Below are positions 17,161 to 25,388 of a stretch of DNA of 64,000 bases, piece by piece (positions within the stretch are counted from its first letter, which is position 1; each line of letters opens with the position of its first letter). The notes below the pieces were generated by a model. That model did not search any database, was not told the origin of the DNA, and worked only from the letters and a program-made list of their open reading frames with translations. The translations under genes and the position numbers were made by a program. The DNA comes from Candidatus Thorarchaeota archaeon (lineage in GTDB: Archaea; Asgardarchaeota; Thorarchaeia; Thorarchaeales; Thorarchaeaceae): contig PRDJ01000057.1 in assembly GCA_003345555.1 (NCBI GenBank), positions 1 to 64,000 of the forward strand, written 5' to 3'.

Positions 17161-17745
17161 ATGACAGGGACCAATAAGCTGAAACTGCCTACGAGGGAGA
17201 GCTATTCAGTAGGGAGTTTGATAGAGGATCTCAAGGTAGTTGAGCCCACTCCTTCGAGTCTGTACAAGATTGGTTCTGAGGTTGTATACTTCGAATGGAC
17301 CTGCTGCAAGGACAACCTTGGTGAAGGGAGTTCAGTCACTAGTGGGTTGTCGCAGCTTCTCGAGTTCATGCAAGGCGGATATGAACAGCGACTGGTTAAG
17401 GGAGAATTGTGGAGAGCAACTGACACTCCGAAGACTGCCATCGGCCAATTCGCGAAGACGTTGCCGGGCGAGCTAATGGACTACGTGCTTGGCAGGCCTG
17501 TTGACTATATCCAGAATGTCCTGCAATCCGCATATGAGCAGCAGCTGCACGATATGAAGGACTACGAGCGACTAGAAGAAGGCGTTCGGAGGGAAATAGA
17601 TGCCTCCCCGAACGATTCCGATCTCTACAACAAGCTGAGGTTGCTACTCTGGATCCTAGGTCGCTATAAGGAATCCAGCCAAGCATTCAGGGTAGCCAAG
17701 AAGCTTGGGTGGAATCCAGAGACCAGCAAACTGGTTGCGCTCTGA
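17161..17745 (+). CDS. Hypothetical protein with a TPR-like C-terminus
   Basis: A soluble protein of 194 residues that I do not recognise. The N-terminal 80 residues are mixed alpha/beta with an aromatic Cys pair (YFEWTCCKDN). The C-terminal part is helical, and SDLYNKLRLLLWILGRYKES resembles one tetratricopeptide-like helical hairpin followed by AFRVAKKLGWNPE. It is read from ATG 17161, 80 nt after ecfT, and no operon partner is evident. Confidence 0.65.
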   Translation: MTGTNKLKLPTRESYSVGSLIEDLKVVEPTPSSLYKIGSEVVYFEWTCCKDNLGEGSSVTSGLSQLLEFMQGGYEQRLVKGELWRATDTPKTAIGQFAKTLPGELMDYVLGRPVDYIQNVLQSAYEQQLHDMKDYERLEEGVRREIDASPNDSDLYNKLRLLLWILGRYKESSQAFRVAKKLGWNPETSKLVAL

Positions 17746-17830
17746 GCAATGCAAGCCTGACATGGTTTGCTATCCTGAAAGGTTCCTGCTGTCCACTTTC
17801 CCAGTGTTCCGACATCGGAGCTTTCCGTCT

Positions 17831-18355
17831 TCACCTATAGGGCGTCGTGGCGGGACAACCCCTGCATTGAAACTGGACCCTCAGGCCGCAGTCTTCGCAG
17901 TCGGCCCCACATGGTGCCTTTCTGGATATTCTGGCATCTTTCTGTCTGAACCTGACTGCGGACACAAGATTGTCAATCGTGGCAATATCCACGCTGATTG
18001 CGCCAATGATATCCGGTTTGTCTCGAGGATACTCGAGCCACCACATCTTTGTTCTAGGCACAACAAGAATATTGTAAAACTGGTCTCCTGATGTGCCAAC
18101 AGCAATAGAGTATGGGCAAGTACTCATGGCCTGTGCCAATCTTTCGGCTTCTTCTGGGGACGGCATCTTTGCAGTCAGAACACCGCAGACATACTCCTCA
18201 TCACTTGCACCCGGCTTCTTCGGCGTATCTAAGCACCCCGTTGCTTGATCATGGCCAAGTTTGCATGTCCGCCGCAGGTTTTGACGGCCTAGTGCTTTAC
18301 GCCATAGTACGTCATCATGTCTACCTGCTTGCCCGCCAACTTCAAGTACATCCAC
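17831..18355 (-). CDS. Cysteine-rich protein, start uncertain, possibly 5'-truncated
   Basis: The C-terminus carries CGADCEDCG...CRGC (about residues 149-169 of the longest frame), a likely zinc or Fe-S site resembling DUF3795 proteins. A middle segment with CKLGHDQATGC and CPYSIAVGTSGDQ also looks protein-coding. The start is a problem: the only upstream ATG (18355) lies 67 nt inside the DinB-like gene, no GTG or TTG follows that gene's stop, and the next ATG is at 18166. Either a long overlap, a rare CTG start near 18277, or a truncated gene is possible. Function unknown. Confidence 0.5.
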   Translation of the reverse strand: MDVLEVGGQAGRHDDVLWRKALGRQNLRRTCKLGHDQATGCLDTPKKPGASDEEYVCGVLTAKMPSPEEAERLAQAMSTCPYSIAVGTSGDQFYNILVVPRTKMWWLEYPRDKPDIIGAISVDIATIDNLVSAVRFRQKDARISRKAPCGADCEDCGLRVQFQCRGCPATTPYR

Positions 18356-18783
18356 AGCTGCATCTTGTGCATGGCCATATGTGTGGTCAGCTCCTGCAGG
18401 TAATCAACCCATCTCTTTGGGGGGCCCTGCTCATAGAATGGTTTCACCTTGGGGTCAAGGATTTCCTTGTCTGTTAGTTTCTTGACATACTTGCTGACTG
18501 AATCTACGCCTTGGTCGAAGACCTTCAGGATATCTGGAAGAGAATCACGATTCAGTTTCTTCTCCATGGCTTGAGCTTGTTCGGGCTTGGCAATCTCACC
18601 GAGGAGAACGGCCAAGTCCATTTGCGGACTCTGTGCAAGGTGGTTTGATAGCTGCACGAGTGTTCGCATTCCTTGCTTTGCTTGGAACTTCGGGTCGACG
18701 CCCTGTGTGGCCTCAATGACAACTCTCACTTGCTTGGCTTCATGTGTAAAGCCATCAAGCAGCACGCTAGCGATAGTAACCAT
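18289..18783 (-). CDS. DinB-like four-helix-bundle protein
   Basis: A helical protein of about 164 residues similar in layout to the DinB/YfiT superfamily, whose members are metal-binding thiol-dependent transferases or stress proteins. The best marker is the last bundle helix THMAMHKMQLWMYLKLAGKQ, with His residues spaced as metal ligands, together with a lone His in the first helix (DGFTHEAKQV). ATG 18783 follows a TGAGG ribosome-binding site by 8 nt. Substrate unknown; the family assignment is by pattern only. Confidence 0.6.
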   Translation of the reverse strand: MVTIASVLLDGFTHEAKQVRVVIEATQGVDPKFQAKQGMRTLVQLSNHLAQSPQMDLAVLLGEIAKPEQAQAMEKKLNRDSLPDILKVFDQGVDSVSKYVKKLTDKEILDPKVKPFYEQGPPKRWVDYLQELTTHMAMHKMQLWMYLKLAGKQVDMMTYYGVKH

Positions 18784-18928
18784 ATTCACATCCTCAGTTG
18801 TAGGAATCAGGTTTTCCTTCGAGATAGACGTTTCGGCTAGCGTAGAATTCGAATCTCATATTCATAGGGATGCGGCTATGGCTTCTGATATATTGTGAAA
18901 GATCAGCGCTTGGCTGTCACCATACTTC

Positions 18929-18947
18929 TTTATGTTGCACTTGTGCA
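18929..18947 (+). promoter_or_regulatory. Promoter and 12-bp palindrome before hutU
   Basis: A TATA-like TTTATG (18929-18934) runs into the perfect palindrome TGCACTTGTGCA (18936-18947). Predicted transcription start is near 18957, so a protein bound to the palindrome would block the promoter. The 9-mer CACTTGTGC recurs at 23694-23702 before hutH, which may be chance. Confidence 0.4.
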
Positions 18948-18968
18948 TAACGCACTCAGTGTGAGGAC

Positions 18969-20999
18969 GTGGTTCTCTTGCAGACTGATGTCTCGAAGGC
19001 AATGACGATCAAGCTATCGTCTGAACTCCCTCCAGACCCTGTCTTTGACCCGAAGTACAGGAGAGCTCCGAACAGGGGTTTCAATCTGGGCAATCAGGAG
19101 ACAGTGTTAGCTGTCAAGAACGCGCTGAGGTACGTGCCTCAGAATCTGCATGCCAAGCTGACACCCGAATTCTTGAGCGAGCTAACGACTCGTGGGCGGA
19201 TCTACGGGTATCGCTACCGTCCGGCAGGCGCCATCAAGGCCAAACCGGTCGACGAATACAAGGGCGTTCTTGAGGCTAGGGCACTACAACTGATGATGGA
19301 CAACAACGTCAGTTTCGACGTTGCCTTGTATCCGTATGAGCTCGTGACTTACGGTGAGAGCGGCCAGGTTTGTCAGAATTGGATGCAATTCCAACTGATC
19401 AAGAAGTACTTGGAGGCAATGACCGAAGACCAGACGTTAGTTGTCAGTTCTGGACATCCTGTTGGCCTGTTCCCATCTCACAGGAATGCTCCTCGGGCCA
19501 TCTTGACGAATGGTCTGATGGTTGGTATGTTCGACACTCCTGAAGGGTTTCATCGTGCTGCAGCGCTGGGTGTAGCAAACTATGCACAAATGACAGCTGG
19601 CGGTTGGATGTATATTGGTCCACAGGGAATCGTCCATGGAACATACATCACGTTGTTGAATGCCGGCCGGCTCTATCTTGGTATCTCTCAGAACCAAGAC
19701 ATTCGCGGCAGGGTCTATCTCTCTTCGGGCTTGGGTGGCATGAGTGGCGCTCAAGCAAAGGCAGTCGAGATTGCAGGCGGAATTGGTGTCATTGCTGAAG
19801 TTGACAAGAGCCGCATAGACACGAGAAAGGAGCAGGGTTGGCTAAGCAAATGGTCAGCTGACCTAAAGGAGGTCTTCAGCTGGGTTGACCAGTATCGGAA
19901 GAAGAAGGAGCAAGTATCCATTGGTTACTATGGCAATGTCGTGGATCTCTGGCAGTACGTAGTAGACCACAAAATCCCGATCGACTTGGCTTCCGATCAG
20001 ACATCTTGCCACGACGCTTACGGTGGAGGATACACTCCACAAGGTGTTACGTTCGAACTAGGCAGAGAGCTACTCAAGAGCGACCGTGAGCGATTCAGAC
20101 AGCTGGTTGACTCTTCGCTCCGCAAGCAATTCGAGCTCATTCTTACGATGACGAAGCGCGGCACTCACTTCTGGGACTATGGCAACAGCTTCATGAAAGC
20201 AGTCTTTGATGCCGGTGTTATGTCGATTGCCAAGAACGGAAAGGACACCATGGAGGGCTTCATCTTCCCGTCGTATGTGGAAGACATTATGGGCCCAATC
20301 TGTTTTGACTATGGCTATGGTCCGTTCCGTTGGGTCTGCTTGAGCGGAAAACACGATGATTTGATAGCGACCGACAAAGCAGCGATGAGATGCATTGACC
20401 CGAATCGACGCGGACAAGACAGGGACAATCATACATGGATTCGCGATGCTGAGAAGCATAACTTGGTCGTAGGCTCTCAGGCTAGGATTCTCTATTCAGA
20501 TGCGGGCGGCAGGGTTAAGATTGCGCTGGAATTCAACAGGATGGTGCGAGAAGGCAAGGTTGGTCCAGTGATGCTTGGCCGCGATCACCATGATACAGGA
20601 GGAACAGATTCGCCGTTCAGAGAGACGTCGAACATACGTGACGGCAGCAACGTAATGAGCGACATGGCACATCAGTGCTGGGCGGGAAATGCTGCACGTG
20701 GGATGACACTCTGTGTTCTGTCCAATGGTGGAGGTGTCGGAACTGGAAAGGCTATCAACGGTGGCTTTGGACTGGTTCTCGATGGCACGCAGAGAGTTGA
20801 TGAAATCATCAAGTCTGCGGTGGAATGGGACGTAATGGGCGGTGTGGCGCGCAGGGCTTGGGCGCAGAATGGCCATGCCGTCGAGACTGCGGTTGTATGG
20901 AATGACGCGATGAAAGGCAGGGGCCACATCACACTGCCATTCATACCGGAAGATGGTCTGGTAGAGCGGCTCATACAGGAATTCATGGACACAAGATAG
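18969..20999 (+). CDS. hutU: Urocanate hydratase, long form
   Basis: An NAD-dependent lyase converting urocanate to imidazolone propionate, the second step of histidine breakdown. The NAD-binding stretch contains SSGLGGMSGAQAKAVEIAGG, and the C-terminal part has GRDHHDTGGTDSPFRETSNI, with the conserved active-site region. At 676 residues it is the long type, like the animal enzyme, not the common bacterial form of about 555 residues; the N-terminus (ETVLAVKNALRYVPQNLHAK) also follows the long type. GTG 18969 is used, with ATG 19002 as an alternative. The gene is monocistronic. Confidence 0.95.
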   Translation: MVLLQTDVSKAMTIKLSSELPPDPVFDPKYRRAPNRGFNLGNQETVLAVKNALRYVPQNLHAKLTPEFLSELTTRGRIYGYRYRPAGAIKAKPVDEYKGVLEARALQLMMDNNVSFDVALYPYELVTYGESGQVCQNWMQFQLIKKYLEAMTEDQTLVVSSGHPVGLFPSHRNAPRAILTNGLMVGMFDTPEGFHRAAALGVANYAQMTAGGWMYIGPQGIVHGTYITLLNAGRLYLGISQNQDIRGRVYLSSGLGGMSGAQAKAVEIAGGIGVIAEVDKSRIDTRKEQGWLSKWSADLKEVFSWVDQYRKKKEQVSIGYYGNVVDLWQYVVDHKIPIDLASDQTSCHDAYGGGYTPQGVTFELGRELLKSDRERFRQLVDSSLRKQFELILTMTKRGTHFWDYGNSFMKAVFDAGVMSIAKNGKDTMEGFIFPSYVEDIMGPICFDYGYGPFRWVCLSGKHDDLIATDKAAMRCIDPNRRGQDRDNHTWIRDAEKHNLVVGSQARILYSDAGGRVKIALEFNRMVREGKVGPVMLGRDHHDTGGTDSPFRETSNIRDGSNVMSDMAHQCWAGNAARGMTLCVLSNGGGVGTGKAINGGFGLVLDGTQRVDEIIKSAVEWDVMGGVARRAWAQNGHAVETAVVWNDAMKGRGHITLPFIPEDGLVERLIQEFMDTR

Positions 21000-21014
21000 T
21001 AACTTGGTTTCTGG

Positions 21015-21662
21015 CTATCTGACGCTAGGGCCTTCTGCCACCAGCCGGAACGACCTACGACAGTTCTGGCATATCGCCTTTCCTTCAACTATGTGATCAG
21101 GTAGGTAGTTGTAGACTGCCTTGCAGTTTGGGCAGGTGCCAAGAATCGCAATCGATTCTGCCTGTTTTTCAGTGCTGATGCCAAATCGGAAGCGAGACAA
21201 GGCCAATCCAGCCAGACCATTGAACACGGAAGCACCAGCAATCCAGAGTGCGATTAGAAGAGATAATTGTAGTGCGCTTAGAACGAAAACTGGACCTGCC
21301 AACCCTGCGATAAGCGTCAGTAGATAGAATATCAGTGCCGATAGAGAAAACAACACTGGTCCACGAACCAAGAAATCCATCCGAGCAGACTTCTTGGGCG
21401 TTGACCAGAGAATCTTTGAGACTTCTCTGTTGACTAGCCCCTCTAGAATACCGAATGACAAGAAAGTGACCACTAGGGCATTGAAACCTACAAAGTCGAT
21501 CTGCCAAGGCAGACCAGACGAAAAGAAGACAATCAGATAAGCTATGAATATTCCTGTGACTACCAAGCCGTGCAGGAGAAGCTTGCCAACTCTGATTGGT
21601 AGCGAACGGACATGCCCAGTGCTGTCTAGAGTAGAAGCTCGCCGTCCCTCAATTTCAACCAT
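21015..21662 (-). CDS. Membrane protein with C-terminal zinc ribbon
   Basis: A protein of 215 residues with four hydrophobic helices (about 28-48, 58-75, 100-120 and 128-155) and a soluble C-terminal zinc ribbon, CPNC...CQNC, near residues 176-204. The ribbon closely resembles the one ending the protein at 23112 (shared pattern C-x2-C-x3-Y-x-Y-x-P-x6-GK-x2-CQNC). It faces hutU convergently with 15 nt between them. The function is unknown. Confidence 0.7.
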   Translation of the reverse strand: MVEIEGRRASTLDSTGHVRSLPIRVGKLLLHGLVVTGIFIAYLIVFFSSGLPWQIDFVGFNALVVTFLSFGILEGLVNREVSKILWSTPKKSARMDFLVRGPVLFSLSALIFYLLTLIAGLAGPVFVLSALQLSLLIALWIAGASVFNGLAGLALSRFRFGISTEKQAESIAILGTCPNCKAVYNYLPDHIVEGKAICQNCRRSFRLVAEGPSVR

Positions 21663-21811
21663 TTCTTATTCCCTCGATCCAAGGTCTAGTTCCTGAATCC
21701 AGCCTACGAAGATAAAATTTGCGTCTGCTCGCGGAGTTCCCAGGTTGAACAATGCGAATGGACTCTATTCACAGCGAGCAAGGACACATGATGATCGGCC
21801 TTTCTATTCAA

Positions 21812-22957
21812 TCATGCTGCGAAGCCTGTCATCTGTTTACGTGCTCTTCCGGCAATGGCTTTGGCTCCTGTCCAGACGAAGAGGCTGGGTCCCAAGACCA
21901 GTATCATCAGATAAAGCACGCTTCCCACAATCGAGTCAATTATGGGCACCGCGCACATGATGATTATCAACAGCGTGAGTGCACCAAAGCAGTATTCAAC
22001 GTCCCTGAGCGTGATCATTCTGAAGGGCGAGGGCGGTGTAGTGCTGATTTCATCTTTCGCAGGGTCTATCAGAACCAGCATTGCAACAAGCGCATACAGA
22101 CACAATGTCCACAGGATTGTTGCTGGACTAGGAATGGCTTCGGGCCGAAGAAGTGGAAATGTCACAATGTAGAGCAGCAGCACGTACAAAGTCACTACAG
22201 AGAATCCTGGTCTGCCAAGTTTGAGTGAGTTGATTGACATCTGCCCTCCATATCTGCGCTTGGTTAGTTTCGTCACCAATACTATCGCTAACAGACTGAC
22301 GACCGCGGTCAGACCTGCAGCCAGCACATTCAGAAATGAGTTGGCCGAGAGGAAGGCTGCCCCACCTACGAATACGATCCCGAAGAGAATCGAAGTGCGT
22401 TTGCTTCTCCTTAGGTATCTAATGTGACTTGGCAACACAACCTGTGTGACATCTCGTCCGCCATTGGTTGATACTGCAATAATCTGGAAGATGAGTATTG
22501 GTACAATGAATGACATGACGGGGTGCCAAAAGAAGACAATGACGGGTACCTCTGCCACTGCAAACCCGAGTACCGTGCCCCATCCTGGTAACTGCCCGAA
22601 ATAACCCGCCCAAACCACTTTCGTGACCCACGATTCGTACAGGCCGAAAAGCACACCCAAGAGGTACAGGTCAGAAATGGAGGTACGTCTGAGTCTGAAC
22701 GCAATATTGAGGAAAAGCAGCGTGTGTGACCAGTACAGAGGCAGTGTAACAAGCCAAGACCAGACACTAAGGAACCACAGCACGGAGGAACCAGAGAGTG
22801 CTTCCGCAAAGACCATGGAAAGGATGCCTACGAGTAACAATGCAAGGGGCTGGGAACCCGAGCTGAGCTCTGTACGAGTCATATAGGGTGTCGATGCAAT
22901 GACCTTCCGATATTCCTTCCTCTGCCAGAATGCGGCATTCTTCGTTGATCCACTCAT
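21812..22957 (-). CDS. Polytopic membrane protein, unknown family
   Basis: A protein of 381 residues with roughly ten transmembrane helices and a polar N-terminus of about 35 residues. Features include a tryptophan-rich second region (WFLSVWSWLVTLPLYWSH), a GLYESWVTKVVWAGYFG segment and a central charged loop (SHIRYLRRSKRT). I do not recognise a transporter or enzyme family. It lies between two zinc-ribbon genes and is read in the same direction as the one at 21015, 149 nt away. Confidence 0.65.
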   Translation of the reverse strand: MSGSTKNAAFWQRKEYRKVIASTPYMTRTELSSGSQPLALLLVGILSMVFAEALSGSSVLWFLSVWSWLVTLPLYWSHTLLFLNIAFRLRRTSISDLYLLGVLFGLYESWVTKVVWAGYFGQLPGWGTVLGFAVAEVPVIVFFWHPVMSFIVPILIFQIIAVSTNGGRDVTQVVLPSHIRYLRRSKRTSILFGIVFVGGAAFLSANSFLNVLAAGLTAVVSLLAIVLVTKLTKRRYGGQMSINSLKLGRPGFSVVTLYVLLLYIVTFPLLRPEAIPSPATILWTLCLYALVAMLVLIDPAKDEISTTPPSPFRMITLRDVEYCFGALTLLIIIMCAVPIIDSIVGSVLYLMILVLGPSLFVWTGAKAIAGRARKQMTGFAA

Positions 22958-23054
22958 GATAAGACTCCAGCATTGTGCGTCTTGGGTTGGGACACATCTC
23001 TAGCCGGGAACGGAATCGATCATGGTTCCGGTGACCGCCTATAAGTACGTAAAA

Positions 23055-23062
23055 GCTTAAGT
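23055..23062 (+). promoter_or_regulatory. TATA-like element GCTTAAGT
   Basis: An exact copy of the element before prefoldin beta (12874-12881). It lies 50 nt upstream of GTG 23112, with predicted transcription start near 23085. Confidence 0.5.
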
Positions 23063-23111
23063 CAGAATAAACGAAGTATGTCTGTGAAAGTCGGTACAGG
23101 CGGGGAATAGT

Positions 23112-23567
23112 GTGAAGGAAATAGAACTGGACGTATTCGAAATTGATAGTTTGTTGCGCTTTCTTCAGCAGAACTATTCAAAGGTGCTCCAAAGGATTTG
23201 GCAAGAAGGCTCAAAGACCCTTGCAGTGTTCATTCATGAGGAATTCGTGTGGCGAACGAGCAGCAATCAGACGATAACGGTCATTCTTGAGTATGATGCA
23301 CAGGAAGGTCGCTGTAAGCTCGCGGTTGTTGCCAGTGGTGGTAGATCCGGCGTGTTACAGTTCGACTGGGGGTCCCAGGGCTCCGCAGAATCTACTTTCA
23401 TCAAGGCCGTGGAGCAATTCAGGAATAACATGCATAGTGTGAAGATAAGGTGCTCCGCTTGTGGTGTAACCTATTCCTACCCACCTGTCACACAAAGGAC
23501 GGGGAAATTGAGATGCCAGAACTGCGGCCACGTCATAATAGTTGATGGCGCTGAGGCTTTGTGGTGA
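23112..23567 (+). CDS. Soluble protein with C-terminal zinc ribbon
   Basis: A protein of 151 residues. The N-terminal 105 residues are alpha/beta with no recognised motif (EIDSLLRFLQQNYSKVLQRI, then TITVILEYDAQEGRCKLAVV). The last 40 residues form a zinc ribbon, CSAC...CQNC, nearly identical in layout to that of the membrane protein at 21015. It starts at GTG 23112 and is followed by a T-rich tract (23651-23660) that probably terminates its transcript. A binding or adaptor role is only a guess. Confidence 0.65.
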   Translation: MKEIELDVFEIDSLLRFLQQNYSKVLQRIWQEGSKTLAVFIHEEFVWRTSSNQTITVILEYDAQEGRCKLAVVASGGRSGVLQFDWGSQGSAESTFIKAVEQFRNNMHSVKIRCSACGVTYSYPPVTQRTGKLRCQNCGHVIIVDGAEALW

Positions 23568-23650
23568 AATAGCACGGCCTACGAGGTTGAAAAGCAAACT
23601 ACGCACGCCGATTTGAGATCTAGTTTGATTGCATCGAAACGGCACGGGTG

Positions 23651-23660
23651 TTTTTTCTTT
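23651..23660 (+). terminator. T-tract terminator
   Basis: TTTTTTCTTT lies 84 nt after the zinc-ribbon gene and immediately before the hutH promoter. Such pyrimidine tracts end transcription in archaea. Confidence 0.5.
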
Positions 23661-23670
23661 CACTGATTAA

Positions 23671-23678
23671 GTTAAGTA
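23671..23678 (+). promoter_or_regulatory. TATA-like promoter element of hutH
   Basis: GTTAAGTA lies 127 nt upstream of GTG 23798. With the normal archaeal spacing of about 26 nt from the TATA centre, transcription would start near 23700, just where the folded leader element begins. Confidence 0.5.
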
Positions 23679-23700
23679 CCGGGAATTGACAATCACTTGT

Positions 23701-23760
23701 GCTCTCAGATATCACAAGGTAATCGCATCTATGGTGTCGGTCTGATCCAGACCCGAGAGC
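23701..23760 (+). ncRNA. Possible structured leader RNA before hutH
   Basis: GCTCTC (23701-23706) pairs exactly with GAGAGC (23755-23760), closing a 60-nt domain. Inside it GGTCTG (23739-23744) and CAGACC (23748-23753) form a second 6-bp stem with a 3-nt loop. The domain starts at the predicted transcription start and ends 37 nt before the hutH start codon. This is a plausible cis-regulatory RNA, but no known riboswitch class is recognised. Confidence 0.35.
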
Positions 23761-23797
23761 ATCAAGATTATCACTACACAGAACCGAGGCGAAACCT

Positions 23798-25330
23798 GTG
23801 ACTGTGACTGTCGACGGCGCGAGTCTCACAATCGAGGACGTTGTCCGTGTGGCAAGACATACAGAGCGTGTAGAGCTTGCCAATTCTGCGCGTGAGGGCA
23901 TTCTAAGCAGCCGAGGTGTTGTTGATGCTGCCGTGAAGGCTGGTCGCACCGTCTACGGTGTCAACACCGGTTTCGGAGATCTTGCTCAAGTGACCATAGC
24001 AAAAGGAGATCTCTCCCGTCTGCAACTGAACCTCATCAGAAGTCACAGTGTTGGCGTGGGCCCGCCATTCTCTAGCGACATTGTGCGTGCAATGATGCTT
24101 CTCAGAGCCAATGCTCTAGCAAAGGGCTATTCCGGCGTTCGTCCCCAAGTCATAGAGACCCTGCTTGATATGATTAACAGAGGAGTAATCCCCGTCGTTC
24201 CTCAACAAGGATCTGTGGGGTCAAGTGGTGATCTTGCGCCACTTGCGCACATGGTCTTGGTCCTAATAGGCGAGGGAGAGGCCTACTACGATGATGCGAA
24301 GCTCGACGGAGCTTCTGCAATGAAAAGAGCAAAGATCAAACCCGTGGTTCTGGAAGAGAAGGAGGGCGTCTCTCTCATCAATGGCACTCAACCTATGACG
24401 GCGGTGGGAGCTCTGACAGTTCACGATGCGATGGCTCTTGTGAAAGACGCTTCAATAGCTGCTGCATTGAGCTTGGAAGCTCTTAGAGGAACAAGGAAGG
24501 CCTTTGACGAACGGATACATTCGGTGCGGCCTCACAAGGGCCAGCTTGCAGTCGCGAAAGCCATGAGAACCCTCCTTGTTGACAGCGAAATCAACAGGTC
24601 TCATGCGAACTGTGGGAAGGTTCAGGATGCGTACTCGCTGCGGTGTATTCCTCAGGTTCTCGGTGCGTCACTGGATGCGGTCCGATACGCAAGGACCGTT
24701 ATCCAAGTAGAGATAAACTCTGCAACGGACAACCCACTAGTCTTCTCTGATACGGAAGAAGTCATCTCAGGCGGCAATTTCCACGGAGAGCCCATTGCAT
24801 TGGCCATGGACTTCTTGGGCATAGCTCTTTCCGAAATCGCCAACATATCCGAGAGACGCGTAAACAGACTTGTAGATCCGAAGCTCAGCGGTCTCCCTGC
24901 ATTCCTCACGCGAGAGAGTGGGATTCAATCAGGCATGATGATTGCTCAATACACGGCAGCTGCTCTGGTCTCTGAAAACAAGGTGCTGGCACATCCTGCA
25001 AGTGTGGACTCGATACCGACGAGTGCTGACCAAGAAGATCATGTGAGCATGGGCACGATAGCTGCCAGAAAGGCCTCCCAAATATTGGAAAACGCTCAGA
25101 ATGTCATTGCGATAGAATACATGTGCGCTGCTCAAGGTTTGGACTTACTGTCGCCGCTGAAGCCGTCAGAGCCTCTTCAGAAGGCAATGTCTGTGATCAG
25201 GAGTTCTGTGAGGACACTTCAGGATGATAGGCCGCTGCAATCTGACATAGCACAGATAAGGGCGTTGATGAAATCCGGAGCTATCATGAATGAGGTGGAG
25301 AGGATTACGGGTTCTCTCTATGAGGACTAA
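23798..25330 (+). CDS. hutH: Histidine ammonia-lyase
   Basis: This enzyme removes ammonia from histidine to give urocanate, the first step of the Hut pathway. The active-site Tyr lies in YGVNTGFGDL (Y53), and the self-processing MIO cofactor site is at residues 142-144. The site reads Ser-Ser-Gly (GSVGSSGDLAPLAH) where Ala-Ser-Gly is usual; related MIO enzymes tolerate changes at the first position, so activity is still expected. The length of 510 residues is normal. GTG 23798 is chosen; GTG 23804 is nearly equivalent. Confidence 0.95.
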   Translation: MTVTVDGASLTIEDVVRVARHTERVELANSAREGILSSRGVVDAAVKAGRTVYGVNTGFGDLAQVTIAKGDLSRLQLNLIRSHSVGVGPPFSSDIVRAMMLLRANALAKGYSGVRPQVIETLLDMINRGVIPVVPQQGSVGSSGDLAPLAHMVLVLIGEGEAYYDDAKLDGASAMKRAKIKPVVLEEKEGVSLINGTQPMTAVGALTVHDAMALVKDASIAAALSLEALRGTRKAFDERIHSVRPHKGQLAVAKAMRTLLVDSEINRSHANCGKVQDAYSLRCIPQVLGASLDAVRYARTVIQVEINSATDNPLVFSDTEEVISGGNFHGEPIALAMDFLGIALSEIANISERRVNRLVDPKLSGLPAFLTRESGIQSGMMIAQYTAAALVSENKVLAHPASVDSIPTSADQEDHVSMGTIAARKASQILENAQNVIAIEYMCAAQGLDLLSPLKPSEPLQKAMSVIRSSVRTLQDDRPLQSDIAQIRALMKSGAIMNEVERITGSLYED

Positions 25331-25388
25331 CCGGCCTCTTGGACAAGACTGAGTGGTATCGCACGCGAACTGATCAAGTGGAAGCGCC

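Noticed and set aside
21752-22228. Long open frame on the plus strand opposite the ten-helix membrane protein
   Set aside because: Its product is low-complexity and hydrophilic with no motif, while the minus-strand frame shows clear membrane periodicity; it is an antisense shadow.
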